The notes: generated by a model not told the origin, from the sequence alone. Positions 1 through 5,525 are shown, numbered from the stretch's first letter. The stretch: DNA of 5,620 nt from Flavobacteriaceae bacterium (GCA_013214425.1 JABSPN010000225.1:1-5620), one strand, 5' to 3'. Program-made: numbers and translations.

Positions 1-639
1 AATATCTAAGTCATAATATAAAAACTCGATTAATTGTTTTTTTATTTCAATTTCATATAGGTCTTTTAACTGATTTACATGTTTATCAAATTTAGTTGAG
101 TATTTATATAATTTTCCAGAAGCAAAAAGCAAGGCTTTTAATACGTCAATTAAGGTATTGCTCTTTATGAGTTTTCGAAATTCTTCATCAATGTATTTTA
201 AAAAAGAGCTATTTTGATTTTGAGAAAAATCAAAATTTGCAATTGAATAAATCCCTTGAATTATTTTCTTAGTATTTGGGTTTTTAATAAGTTGCTTAGT
301 TTTTTTAATTGCTAAATCATTGTCAATTTTAAATAATCCAGATATTATATAATTCAATGCGTTTTGAAATTCTGGAGATTCGTTGTTATAAAATCGGAGG
401 TAAACTTCTTTAGCAAAAGGAACATCTTTAGAACACCTGTCACTAATGTTTTGATAGTATCGATGAGTACTTTGATTTTCTTTTTTTACTCGCTCAATTA
501 ATACAGAATTTATTTCAATAATTGTTTCAATTTCAATGTTTTTAAGGTCTTGGCAAAATTGATTGTATTGAAACCAAAAAACTTCAATGTTGTTTCCAGA
601 ATAAATATCATTTATAAATTGATTTCTATTGTAATTCAT
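1..639 (-). CDS. Unknown protein, N-terminal 213 residues (gene continues beyond the left edge)
   Basis: Reading the minus strand from ATG at 639-637 gives 213 codons without a stop up to the window edge. An in-frame TAG at 645-643 lies two codons upstream of the ATG, so the start is well bounded. The product begins MNYNRNQFINDIYSGNN and is rich in Asn, Lys, Ile, Phe and Tyr. It has no signal peptide or membrane segment and looks mostly alpha-helical and cytoplasmic. Visible landmarks are an acidic Ile/Glu-rich helix around residues 34-50, a basic stretch near 116-130 (IKKTKQLIKN) and a Leu/Lys-rich helix near 186-208. I recognise no family or catalytic motif. There is no clear Shine-Dalgarno sequence or promoter. 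Its position as the last gene before a tRNA scar suggests accessory (island) cargo, possibly defence-related, but that is inference from location only. Confidence 0.75.
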   Translation of the reverse strand, partial: MNYNRNQFINDIYSGNNIEVFWFQYNQFCQDLKNIEIETIIEINSVLIERVKKENQSTHRYYQNISDRCSKDVPFAKEVYLRFYNNESPEFQNALNYIISGLFKIDNDLAIKKTKQLIKNPNTKKIIQGIYSIANFDFSQNQNSSFLKYIDEEFRKLIKSNTLIDVLKALLFASGKLYKYSTKFDKHVNQLKDLYEIEIKKQLIEFLYYDLDI

Positions 640-886
640 CGGCTAGTTATTAAAAAATCAACTTTTGTATTTAATAAATATAATAAAAAGGCATTTAAAA
701 AAAACCATTTAAGTGTTAAGTTATTCCAGAAACCTTGTTTAAGTTCTTGAATACCATTCACAAGTGTTTTTGATTTATTGTATGGAGGTTATTTCTTATA
801 TTTGAAACGAACTAGCGTACACATTATCGTATACGATTTTAAGCGGAAAATGGCATAAAAGGGATGTTTTTCGGGTTGTTTTAGAA
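640..886. other. Non-coding junction region between the island-end gene and the tRNA scar
   Basis: I see no credible gene in these 247 bases. They hold the upstream region of the minus-strand gene, a poly-A/T-rich tract (about 650-715), the 12-bp palindrome at 826-837, a small ATTTT/AAAAT hairpin (836-851, loop AAGCGG) and one arm of an inverted repeat spanning the tRNA breakpoint (870-877 with 892-899). If 887 is an attachment-site boundary, recombinase or excisionase binding sites would be expected here. None can be identified from sequence alone. Confidence 0.4.
826..837. repeat. 12-bp perfect palindrome
   Basis: ATCGTATACGAT reads identically on both strands. A related half site, GCGTAC, lies just upstream at 815-820. 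The palindrome sits about 50 bp left of the tRNA breakpoint and is more GC-containing than its surroundings. It could be an operator or a recombination-protein site; the sequence does not decide. Confidence 0.4.
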
Positions 887-928
887 CTCATAACCCGAAG
901 GTCACTGGTTCGAGTCCAGTTCCCGCTA
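887..928 (+). tRNA. 3' half of initiator tRNA-fMet (anticodon CAU); truncated, probable integration scar
   Basis: The 42 bases match tRNA positions 32-73 exactly in layout. They are the anticodon loop CTCATAA (anticodon at 889-891), 3' anticodon strand CCCGA (894-898), variable loop AGGTC, T stem ACTGG/CCAGT around TTCGAGT (904-920), acceptor strand TCCCGCT (921-927) and discriminator A928. CCA is not encoded (CAA follows). The CCC of the anticodon stem, complementary to the GGG triplet of bacterial initiator tRNAs, and the CTCATAA loop identify fMet rather than elongator Met. The 5' side (acceptor strand, D arm, TCGGG directly before the loop) is missing: TTAGAA precedes position 887. The remnant cannot work as a tRNA alone. 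An intact copy must exist elsewhere, most simply at the other end of the element. Confidence 0.85.
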
Positions 929-933
929 CAAAG

Positions 934-961
934 AAGCTCCTTGAGAAATCAAGGGGCTTTT
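934..961 (+). terminator. Rho-independent terminator of the tRNA-fMet locus
   Basis: A 10-bp stem, AAGCTCCTTG (934-943) with CAAGGGGCTT (950-959), contains one T-G wobble and a six-base loop AGAAAT, and is followed by TT-G-TTTT. It starts six bases after the tRNA discriminator base, as expected for the native terminator of this tRNA transcript. That supports the right side of the scar being original chromosome. It may also work on the minus strand for transcripts coming from the membrane-protein pair. Confidence 0.75.
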
Positions 962-1143
962 GTTTTGGAATAAATTGAATACTTGCACTAAAATTTATGG
1001 AGAAATAAAATGTTATTGCGAAGCCTTTTAAACATATCTAAAACAAGATTTATGAACTTTTGGATAGATTTTGCTTTGTAAGATTGGTTGATTGGATAAT
1101 AATCATTAAATTCAAAACGGATTAGAAATTACTTTGAGTGAAG

Positions 1144-1773
1144 CTATACAATACTGCCAAAGAATTTCTTGACTATAAAGCAGGACCATACTATCCAAAC
1201 AGCATCAATAATAAAAGATATTTTCTGAACAAAGGGTAAGTAGTACCTTCCTACATCTGATACAAAACTCAAAAATACAATGAAGCTTGATGTAAAGCCT
1301 ATATAGGCTATTAACGTATATTTCTTGTTTTTCAAGGATCTCAATTCTAAGAAAAACGGAATCATAGCCATAGTACCGAAAATTGCAGTAATGATGACCA
1401 TAGTGTCATGATAACTCGTGTACAAGAATATGAAAGCAGTAATAGATAGTACTCCACAGTATTTTATGAGGCTTGTGTTTGTATTCCTTTTTGTAAATAT
1501 TCCTGGAACAATAATAAAGAAGCAGATCATAGTAATACTCAAGATAATATGAGCAGATACAGCCAACGGTCGTGCATTGTTTAATGCACCATTTGGGGTA
1601 TACGCATCCATTGCATCACAAACTAAATTATGAGTAAAGCTATAGCTGGTAGCATCTGGATAATTAAATGATCCACCTGGATAAAAAGTTATGGCATAAC
1701 TGTAGACCAGTACATATATAATAAGTCCAACAATGGGGGTGTATTGAAAGAAAGTAGCTTTTGAGGGATTCAT
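1144..1773 (-). CDS. DUF998-like six-helix membrane protein of unknown function
   Basis: This 209-residue protein has about six hydrophobic segments, near residues 12-30, 70-92, 104-120, 123-143, 151-172 and 180-202. Between the first and second is a polar loop with YPGGS (31-35), a Cys-Asp pair (52-53) and NGALNNARP (61-69). The glycine-rich loop after helix 1 and the overall layout resemble DUF998-type bacterial membrane proteins, whose function is not known; this is recognition by eye. Other conspicuous polar residues in or next to membrane segments are His122-Asp123 and Asp173. The ATG at 1773 follows the stop of the PAP2-like gene by 21 nt, so both are probably on one transcript. There is no clear Shine-Dalgarno sequence; the nearest purine run is AGG about 7 nt upstream. 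The reading frame is secure and the family name is tentative. Confidence 0.78.
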   Translation of the reverse strand: MNPSKATFFQYTPIVGLIIYVLVYSYAITFYPGGSFNYPDATSYSFTHNLVCDAMDAYTPNGALNNARPLAVSAHIILSITMICFFIIVPGIFTKRNTNTSLIKYCGVLSITAFIFLYTSYHDTMVIITAIFGTMAMIPFFLELRSLKNKKYTLIAYIGFTSSFIVFLSFVSDVGRYYLPFVQKISFIIDAVWIVWSCFIVKKFFGSIV

Positions 1774-1794
1774 GTGATGCCTATTATTACATAT

Positions 1795-2397
1795 TTAGGT
1801 TGTAAGATAAGTTTGTAACAAAAACAAAATACCAAAAACAGAACCAATGATAAAACCCATTATAACTTCATTTTTGGTATGGCGTTTTAATGAAATTCTT
1901 GACCATCCTACCATAATCGTGAATAGCAAAAGTAATACAAAGGCCAAATTACTTATAAGGAATAAGCAAACAGCCATATAGGTATTGATTAGGACATGTA
2001 ATGATACTTTGATAAAGTGATTGGTAATGAAGGCGGTAAACATCATGAATGAACCTATCAATAATCCAATTATGAACACACTAAGCTCGTTCATGAGATA
2101 CATGATGAGAACCGAGGCAAAAAGCATAGACAACATGAAAAGATATAACGAACCCCGTTGCTTACGATCAGAAACATCAAAGTTGCTGTAGGTTCCGTTT
2201 TTTGTTTTTACAAAAAGCCAAATAAGTGTCGGAACAATATTAACAAATATGAAAATGTAAAAACTACTGATGTCTAACTTCAGCAATTTGAAGCTTATGA
2301 TTAATAGTGTAAGTAGCGATGTGGTTAGTAAAGGATGGCTAATAACCGAGATGGTTACAGCCATTTTCCTTTTTAAATCTGGTAACATCCTTACCAT
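1795..2397 (-). CDS. PAP2-like (phosphatidic acid phosphatase type 2) membrane phosphatase, divergent
   Basis: This 200-residue integral membrane protein has about six hydrophobic segments. Degenerate forms of the three PAP2 motifs occur in the right order: SDRKQR (76-81) for the KxxxxxxRP motif, KVSLH (130-134) for PSGH, and SRxxxxxHxxxE followed by G (Ser166, Arg167, His173, Glu177, Gly181) for SRxxxxxHxxxDxxxG. Members of the family remove phosphate from lipid phosphates or isoprenyl diphosphates such as undecaprenyl diphosphate, with the motif-3 His as nucleophile and the motif-2 His as acid. Both histidines are present, but motif 2 lacks Pro and Gly, so activity and substrate are uncertain. 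ATG at 2397 is taken as the start; Met4 and Met12 are alternatives. It is the first gene of a likely two-gene operon with the DUF998-like gene and is divergent from the lipoprotein gene. Confidence 0.8.
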   Translation of the reverse strand: MVRMLPDLKRKMAVTISVISHPLLTTSLLTLLIISFKLLKLDISSFYIFIFVNIVPTLIWLFVKTKNGTYSNFDVSDRKQRGSLYLFMLSMLFASVLIMYLMNELSVFIIGLLIGSFMMFTAFITNHFIKVSLHVLINTYMAVCLFLISNLAFVLLLLFTIMVGWSRISLKRHTKNEVIMGFIIGSVFGILFLLQTYLTT

Positions 2398-2427
2398 ATT
2401 GTTTATTTATATTGTATATTTGATAAA

Positions 2428-2435
2428 CAAAACTA
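2428..2435 (-). promoter_or_regulatory. Candidate Bacteroidetes -7 element for the PAP2/DUF998 pair
   Basis: On the minus strand TAGTTTTG matches the Bacteroidetes -7 consensus TAnnTTTG. A TTG lies 15 nt upstream as a possible -33 element, which is short for the usual spacing. Transcription would begin near 2421, giving a leader of about 24 nt. An opposing TATATTTG on the plus strand (2415-2422) could serve the lipoprotein gene with a leader of about 130 nt. In DNA this AT-rich, chance matches are common. Confidence 0.35.
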
Positions 2436-2512
2436 TAAAATATTTTGTAACAATTACGACTCTATTTCATTTTTAGTGATGTTTAAGTCCAAAAAATTCC
2501 TTTATTGACGAA

Positions 2513-2534
2513 TCCTCAACAGATTCATTGAGGA
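2513..2534 (+). other. 7-bp hairpin in the lipoprotein gene leader
   Basis: TCCTCAA (2513-2519) pairs with TTGAGGA (2528-2534) around an eight-base loop, ending 28 nt before the lipoprotein ATG. A mutually exclusive pairing, GAATC (2510-2514) with GATTC (2522-2526), overlaps it. This could be a leader structure or an operator-like inverted repeat. It is not tied to any known riboswitch. Confidence 0.3.
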
Positions 2535-2562
2535 AACAGAAAGACCCAAGTTAAAAAATATT

Positions 2563-3366
2563 ATGAAAGCGACATCATTTTTATTACCATTAATCCTATC
2601 CTTTATTGTATTTACTTCCTGTAAAGAGAACAACAATATAAAATCTCTTGAATCAGATTCAGATGCTCCTGAAAAAAAGACCATTGTTATGGTAAAATTA
2701 AAGAATTCACCAGCATATGAAGACGCAGCTTTAATGTTAGGCATTCCTGATATAATTCAGCTGGATGAACCAGGATCAATAGATTTTAATTTTGGAATTG
2801 AAAATTTCGATCTCGGAAAACAAACTGAGAGTGCCAATGCTAAAATTTTAGCAAATTCAGGAAAAGGTCAGCATATTCATTTTATTTTAAACAATCAGCC
2901 ATATTCTGCACACTATACAAATACATTTCAAAAGGACATTAAAGAAGAAGGAGTTTATCATTTGGTTGCTTTTTTAAGTCGTTCTTATCATGAATCAGTA
3001 AAAAATGATAACTCCATTGTGGTTAGAAAGGTGGAAGTAGGAAAGAATCTACAACAAGAGTCGGATTTAGATATGAATGCTCCAACTTTGATTTACAGTA
3101 GACCTAAAGGGAAATACGTGGGTTCTGATGCAAATAACATATTACTAGACTTTTTTGTGCTCAATACAAAATTATCAAAGACAGATTCAAAAGTTAGAGC
3201 GACCATCAATGAAGAAGTGTTTATGATTACAGATTGGGTTCCTCATGTTTTACAAAACTTACCAATGGGAGAGGTTACAATTAAATTGGAATTATTAGAC
3301 AATCATGATAAGCTAATACCCGGTCCATTTAATAGTGTTACAAGAACGATTATATTGGAAGAGTAA
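2563..3366 (+). CDS. Secreted lipoprotein of unknown function with two similar beta-rich halves
   Basis: This 267-residue protein has a lipoprotein signal: Lys2, a hydrophobic core at 5-18 and a lipobox ending FTSC with Cys20 as the lipidation site. An Asn/Asp/Ser/Glu-rich linker follows (22-38). The mature part would lie in the periplasm or outside, anchored to a membrane. Residues about 72-158 contain GQHIHFILNN (102-111), AHY (116-118) and FLSRSYHES (137-145), resembling flavobacterial proteins annotated as DUF4399-like or phosphopeptide-binding; that is a loose recognition by eye. Residues about 173-265 repeat the same plan (variable strand, then IN-x-E, then LPMGEVTIKLELLDNHD), which suggests tandem immunoglobulin-like modules. 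No catalytic motif is visible; His104, His106, His117 and His143 could bind a ligand or metal. The ATG at 2563 is well placed before the signal peptide. There is no Shine-Dalgarno sequence. It stands alone between two minus-strand units. Confidence 0.88.
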   Translation: MKATSFLLPLILSFIVFTSCKENNNIKSLESDSDAPEKKTIVMVKLKNSPAYEDAALMLGIPDIIQLDEPGSIDFNFGIENFDLGKQTESANAKILANSGKGQHIHFILNNQPYSAHYTNTFQKDIKEEGVYHLVAFLSRSYHESVKNDNSIVVRKVEVGKNLQQESDLDMNAPTLIYSRPKGKYVGSDANNILLDFFVLNTKLSKTDSKVRATINEEVFMITDWVPHVLQNLPMGEVTIKLELLDNHDKLIPGPFNSVTRTIILEE

Positions 3367-3421
3367 ATGATTTGTCAATAGCATTAATTTTCTTTAAGAT
3401 GTGTTACTCTTAGATTTTTTT
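3359..3421 (+). terminator. Possible long-loop terminator after the lipoprotein gene
   Basis: AAGAGTAA (3359-3366, including the stop codon) pairs with TTACTCTT (3404-3411), followed by AGA and seven to eight T residues. The 37-nt loop is long for an intrinsic terminator and the stem is AT-rich. A second small candidate is ACAACT/AGTTGT (3583-3598) followed by TTTT, which overlaps the blh stop codon. Confidence 0.3.
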
Positions 3422-3510
3422 GATCACAGGATAAATATCTATTCCATTTAATGGCTCAAACCCCCAGAAATTTTAATATATAGCTTTTTCTTTAGTTTTT
3501 GATCTTCAAA

Positions 3511-3524
3511 CAATACATGTATTG
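3511..3524. repeat. 14-bp perfect palindrome in the convergent intergenic region
   Basis: CAATACATGTATTG is self-complementary over all 14 bases and is followed by CATTTTTT. It lies between the convergent lipoprotein and blh genes (3367-3590). Folded with a CATG loop it gives only five pairs, so it is a weak terminator at best. A dimeric-protein site is equally possible. Confidence 0.35.
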
Positions 3525-3590
3525 CATTTTTTATAGGATTAAAATAATAGTTTGAAGTTTATCAAAATTTAAATGACTCCAGACAACTTA

Positions 3591-4463
3591 TTAGTTGTTT
3601 TTAGATATCAAACTAATTATAAAAATATGAGGAAGAGTAAAACTGAAAATAAGCGCCAAAAATATCATTGGTCTTTCTTGCAGAATTATCTTAGTTTTTT
3701 CAAGAATAATTAATGCCCCAGCAAAAGAAATGATCCAGAAGATGAAAGAGCTTTTTAAATATTGGATAAATCCTTTTGTCGATATTTTACCTTCCAGATA
3801 AATTATTTGGTCTTTAATAGATGGGATAGCATGCCAAATAATGAAATAAATAGCAAATGAGAATAGTAATGTTGTGTTTAAAAAAATTATGGTAAGGACA
3901 AACACTATGATTAACTCCTTGAATAAATTGATTTCAATCCAACCTATTTTTTGAAAAATAGCCCAGATTAATGTTGTCCCAATGATACTGCACAAGAAAA
4001 TAATCTGAATGATTAACCGCCAGTCGTAAAATCCTATAGATGCAGTTAATATCTCTACTACAAATTCAGAGTGACTTTTAAAAATCAAAGAGAATATCAA
4101 TAACCCATAGAAAACATAAACTAACCAAACAAAATTTGATTTAACTTTTACCATCTTAGATAAATGTTGCTCTCCAAAATGAAAACTGCTAATAATAATA
4201 AATGTTAGGAATGAAATTATTGGTAATTGTAGGGCGATAAAAAAGGAAAATACGATTACAGACAGATAGAATATCAAGATTGTGATATTACGCTTTGTTA
4301 AATTTATTTTTTTTTGAATGAGGTTTAGGTCATTTGCACCATGAAGAATACCAAAAGTTAACGTTAAACAAAGGCCGATTGTATCTTCTAAATCACTACC
4401 TGATTGAGTAATAATCCATAGGAGAAAAAATGAAGTGATGATTTGTAATTGATTGAAGTACAA
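3591..4463 (-). CDS. blh: Brp/Blh-type beta-carotene 15,15'-dioxygenase (retinal synthesis)
   Basis: This 290-residue polytopic membrane enzyme is predicted to cleave beta-carotene centrally, with O2 and an Fe(II) centre, to two all-trans retinal molecules: the chromophore of the adjacent opsin. Family hallmarks are HGANDL (His41), FHFGEQH (His95, His100), IIWHAIPS (His211) and LPH (His279), on about eight hydrophobic segments. Identification rests on these motifs, the length and the location beside proteorhodopsin. The start appears to be TTG at 4463-4461: the frame is open upstream only to a TAA at 4487-4485, holds no ATG there, and the first internal Met is residue 104, after the essential His motifs. 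The published Blh iron ligands, as I recall, include a His pair four residues apart. Here the position four after His211 is Ser215, so another residue may complete the site. It is divergent from the opsin gene, 110 bp away. No clear promoter was found. Confidence 0.93.
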   Translation of the reverse strand: MYFNQLQIITSFFLLWIITQSGSDLEDTIGLCLTLTFGILHGANDLNLIQKKINLTKRNITILIFYLSVIVFSFFIALQLPIISFLTFIIISSFHFGEQHLSKMVKVKSNFVWLVYVFYGLLIFSLIFKSHSEFVVEILTASIGFYDWRLIIQIIFLCSIIGTTLIWAIFQKIGWIEINLFKELIIVFVLTIIFLNTTLLFSFAIYFIIWHAIPSIKDQIIYLEGKISTKGFIQYLKSSFIFWIISFAGALIILEKTKIILQERPMIFLALIFSFTLPHIFIISLISKNN

Positions 4464-4529
4464 TAGTTTTTTTTGTTTATTAAGTTAAAATTACACTTTT
4501 TTTTCTTAAAGAACTGTTTTTTTGTTCAA

Positions 4530-4537
4530 TAAATTTG
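4530..4537 (+). promoter_or_regulatory. Bacteroidetes -7 promoter element of the proteorhodopsin gene
   Basis: TAAATTTG matches TAnnTTTG exactly. Transcription would start near 4544, leaving an A-rich leader of about 30 nt without a Shine-Dalgarno sequence, typical for this phylum. No good TTTG/TTG -33 box lies 17-23 nt upstream; the nearest purine-rich sequence is TTAAAG (4506-4511). No light-regulator site is recognisable. Confidence 0.5.
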
Positions 4538-4573
4538 TATTTTAGTTAAACAAAATAATTAAACACTAAAATT

Positions 4574-5308
4574 ATGAATACATTATTTAATGCAATTTCA
4601 CTTGTTCCAAAAATGGCTCAAGATGATTATGTCGGATTTACGTTTTTCGTTGGGTGTATGGCCATGATGGCTGCATCAGTATTTTTCTTTTTATCAATGA
4701 ATTCTTTTGATCGAAAGTGGAGAACATCAATATTAGTCTCCGGATTAATAACCTTTATTGCAGCAGTGCACTATTGGTATATGAGAGATTATTGGGCAAT
4801 GAATGCTGAATCTCCTACCTTCTTTAGATACGTAGATTGGATTCTCACTGTTCCGCTGATGTGTGTGGAATTTTATTTAATATTAAAGGTAGCAGGTGCA
4901 AAAAAAGCACTTATGTGGAAAATGATTCTAGCATCTGTAATCATGCTTGTTACTGGATATTTTGGAGAATCTGTTTACAGAGATCAAGCTCAAATATGGG
5001 GATTACTATCAGGAATAGCTTATTTCTATATTGTTTATGAAATCTGGCTAGGTAGTGCGAAAAAATTGGCTATGCAAGCCGGAGGATCTGTACTCAAAGC
5101 GCACAAGACATTATGTTGGTTTGTACTTGTTGGATGGTCAATTTATCCTTTAGGATACATGGCTGGAACTCCTGGCTGGTATGATGGTTTAAACGGTGTG
5201 TTATCAATGGATGTGATTTATAATATTGGTGATGCCATAAACAAAATTGGATTCGGACTTGTGATATATTCACTAGCAGTTCAATCAACATTAAAAGAAG
5301 CGAAGTAG
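4574..5308 (+). CDS. Proteorhodopsin, green-absorbing light-driven outward proton pump
   Basis: This 244-residue, seven-helix microbial rhodopsin has helices near 19-41, 50-70, 84-104, 112-130, 140-158, 177-197 and 209-237. Lys224 in helix G (NIGDAINKIGFG) is the retinal Schiff-base lysine and Asp220 a counter-ion residue. Helix C, RYVDWILTVPLMCVE, carries Arg85, the proton acceptor Asp88, Thr92 and the proton donor Glu99: the DTE signature of an outward H+ pump, not the NDQ of sodium pumps or NTQ of chloride pumps. Met96 aligns with position 105 of the reference green proteorhodopsin; Leu or Met there indicates green absorption, Gln blue. His66 (HYWYM) matches the His that stabilises the acceptor. 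Light energy would become proton motive force across the inner membrane. ATG at 4574 is preferred; Met14 (MAQDDYVG) is an alternative start. Length and motifs are complete. blh, upstream and divergent, supplies retinal. Some annotations use prd or pop as the symbol. Confidence 0.98.
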   Translation: MNTLFNAISLVPKMAQDDYVGFTFFVGCMAMMAASVFFFLSMNSFDRKWRTSILVSGLITFIAAVHYWYMRDYWAMNAESPTFFRYVDWILTVPLMCVEFYLILKVAGAKKALMWKMILASVIMLVTGYFGESVYRDQAQIWGLLSGIAYFYIVYEIWLGSAKKLAMQAGGSVLKAHKTLCWFVLVGWSIYPLGYMAGTPGWYDGLNGVLSMDVIYNIGDAINKIGFGLVIYSLAVQSTLKEAK

Positions 5309-5353
5309 CTTTCGTTTTCGATATAACGAGTAGGGTGAATTACACCATTTTTT

Positions 5354-5397
5354 GTTACTAAAAGTTCTTTGATTTTTCAAGGAACTTTTTTTGTAAC
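5354..5397 (+). terminator. Strong nested rho-independent terminator after proteorhodopsin
   Basis: AAAGTTCTTTG (5361-5371) pairs with CAAGGAACTTT (5378-5388), with one T-G wobble and loop ATTTTT, running into seven T residues (5386-5392). An outer five-base stem GTTAC/GTAAC (5354-5358, 5393-5397) extends it. It ends the opsin transcript 46-84 nt after the stop, so the opsin is probably transcribed alone. It could also stop minus-strand transcription coming from the gene at 5526. Confidence 0.8.
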
Positions 5398-5525
5398 ATC
5401 AAATGAAACGCTTTGCAATACGTAAAGTTAAATAAATAGCTAATTGCAAATTAATTTGAACTTCTTTGATTAAGTTACCCCACTATAACAAACAAACGTA
5501 GTGTCCTAAACTTTTCCTAGTTTTT

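Larger units (their letters stand above)
1..886. mobile_element. Putative right end of an integrated element (genomic island) abutting a tRNA-fMet scar
   Basis: The boundary is inferred from the abrupt start of tRNA-fMet sequence at 887: the bases to the left do not match the expected 5' half of the tRNA. Tyrosine-recombinase elements often insert in tRNA genes, one preferred crossover being the anticodon loop. They leave an intact tRNA at one end and a duplicated 3' segment at the other. The segment holds one truncated unknown gene and about 250 non-coding bases. No integrase, relaxase or transposase is visible, because only the far end of any element would be inside the window. A decayed or rearranged tRNA locus without any mobile element is the alternative. 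Confidence 0.45.

Noticed and set aside
550..750. Plus-strand ORF of 66 codons
   Set aside because: It is largely antisense to the well-bounded minus-strand gene at 1-639, is low-complexity and has no ribosome site.
1..886. Group I intron interrupting tRNA-fMet, as known in cyanobacteria
   Set aside because: The base before the 3' exon would have to be the terminal G of the intron, but it is A886. No 5' tRNA exon or intron core is seen and the space is mostly filled by a minus-strand ORF.
842..928. A complete but odd tRNA-fMet starting at AGCGG (842) with an insertion in the anticodon arm
   Set aside because: GCGG and TCGGG echo the 5' half, but the D arm (GAGC/GCTC) is absent, the acceptor strand lacks a G and 11 extra bases separate TCGGG from the loop. 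It would not fold as a tRNA.
2270..2476. Plus-strand ORF of 68 codons
   Set aside because: It is the antisense shadow of the start of the PAP2-like gene and its upstream region.
2502..2744. Minus-strand ORF of 80 codons
   Set aside because: It overlaps the signal peptide and N-terminus of the lipoprotein gene on the opposite strand and shows no recognisable features.
4837..5040. Plus-strand ORF of 67 codons
   Set aside because: It is an out-of-frame reading inside the proteorhodopsin gene.
5094..5291. Minus-strand ORF of 65 codons
   Set aside because: It is antisense to the 3' part of proteorhodopsin, where the coding frame is certain.
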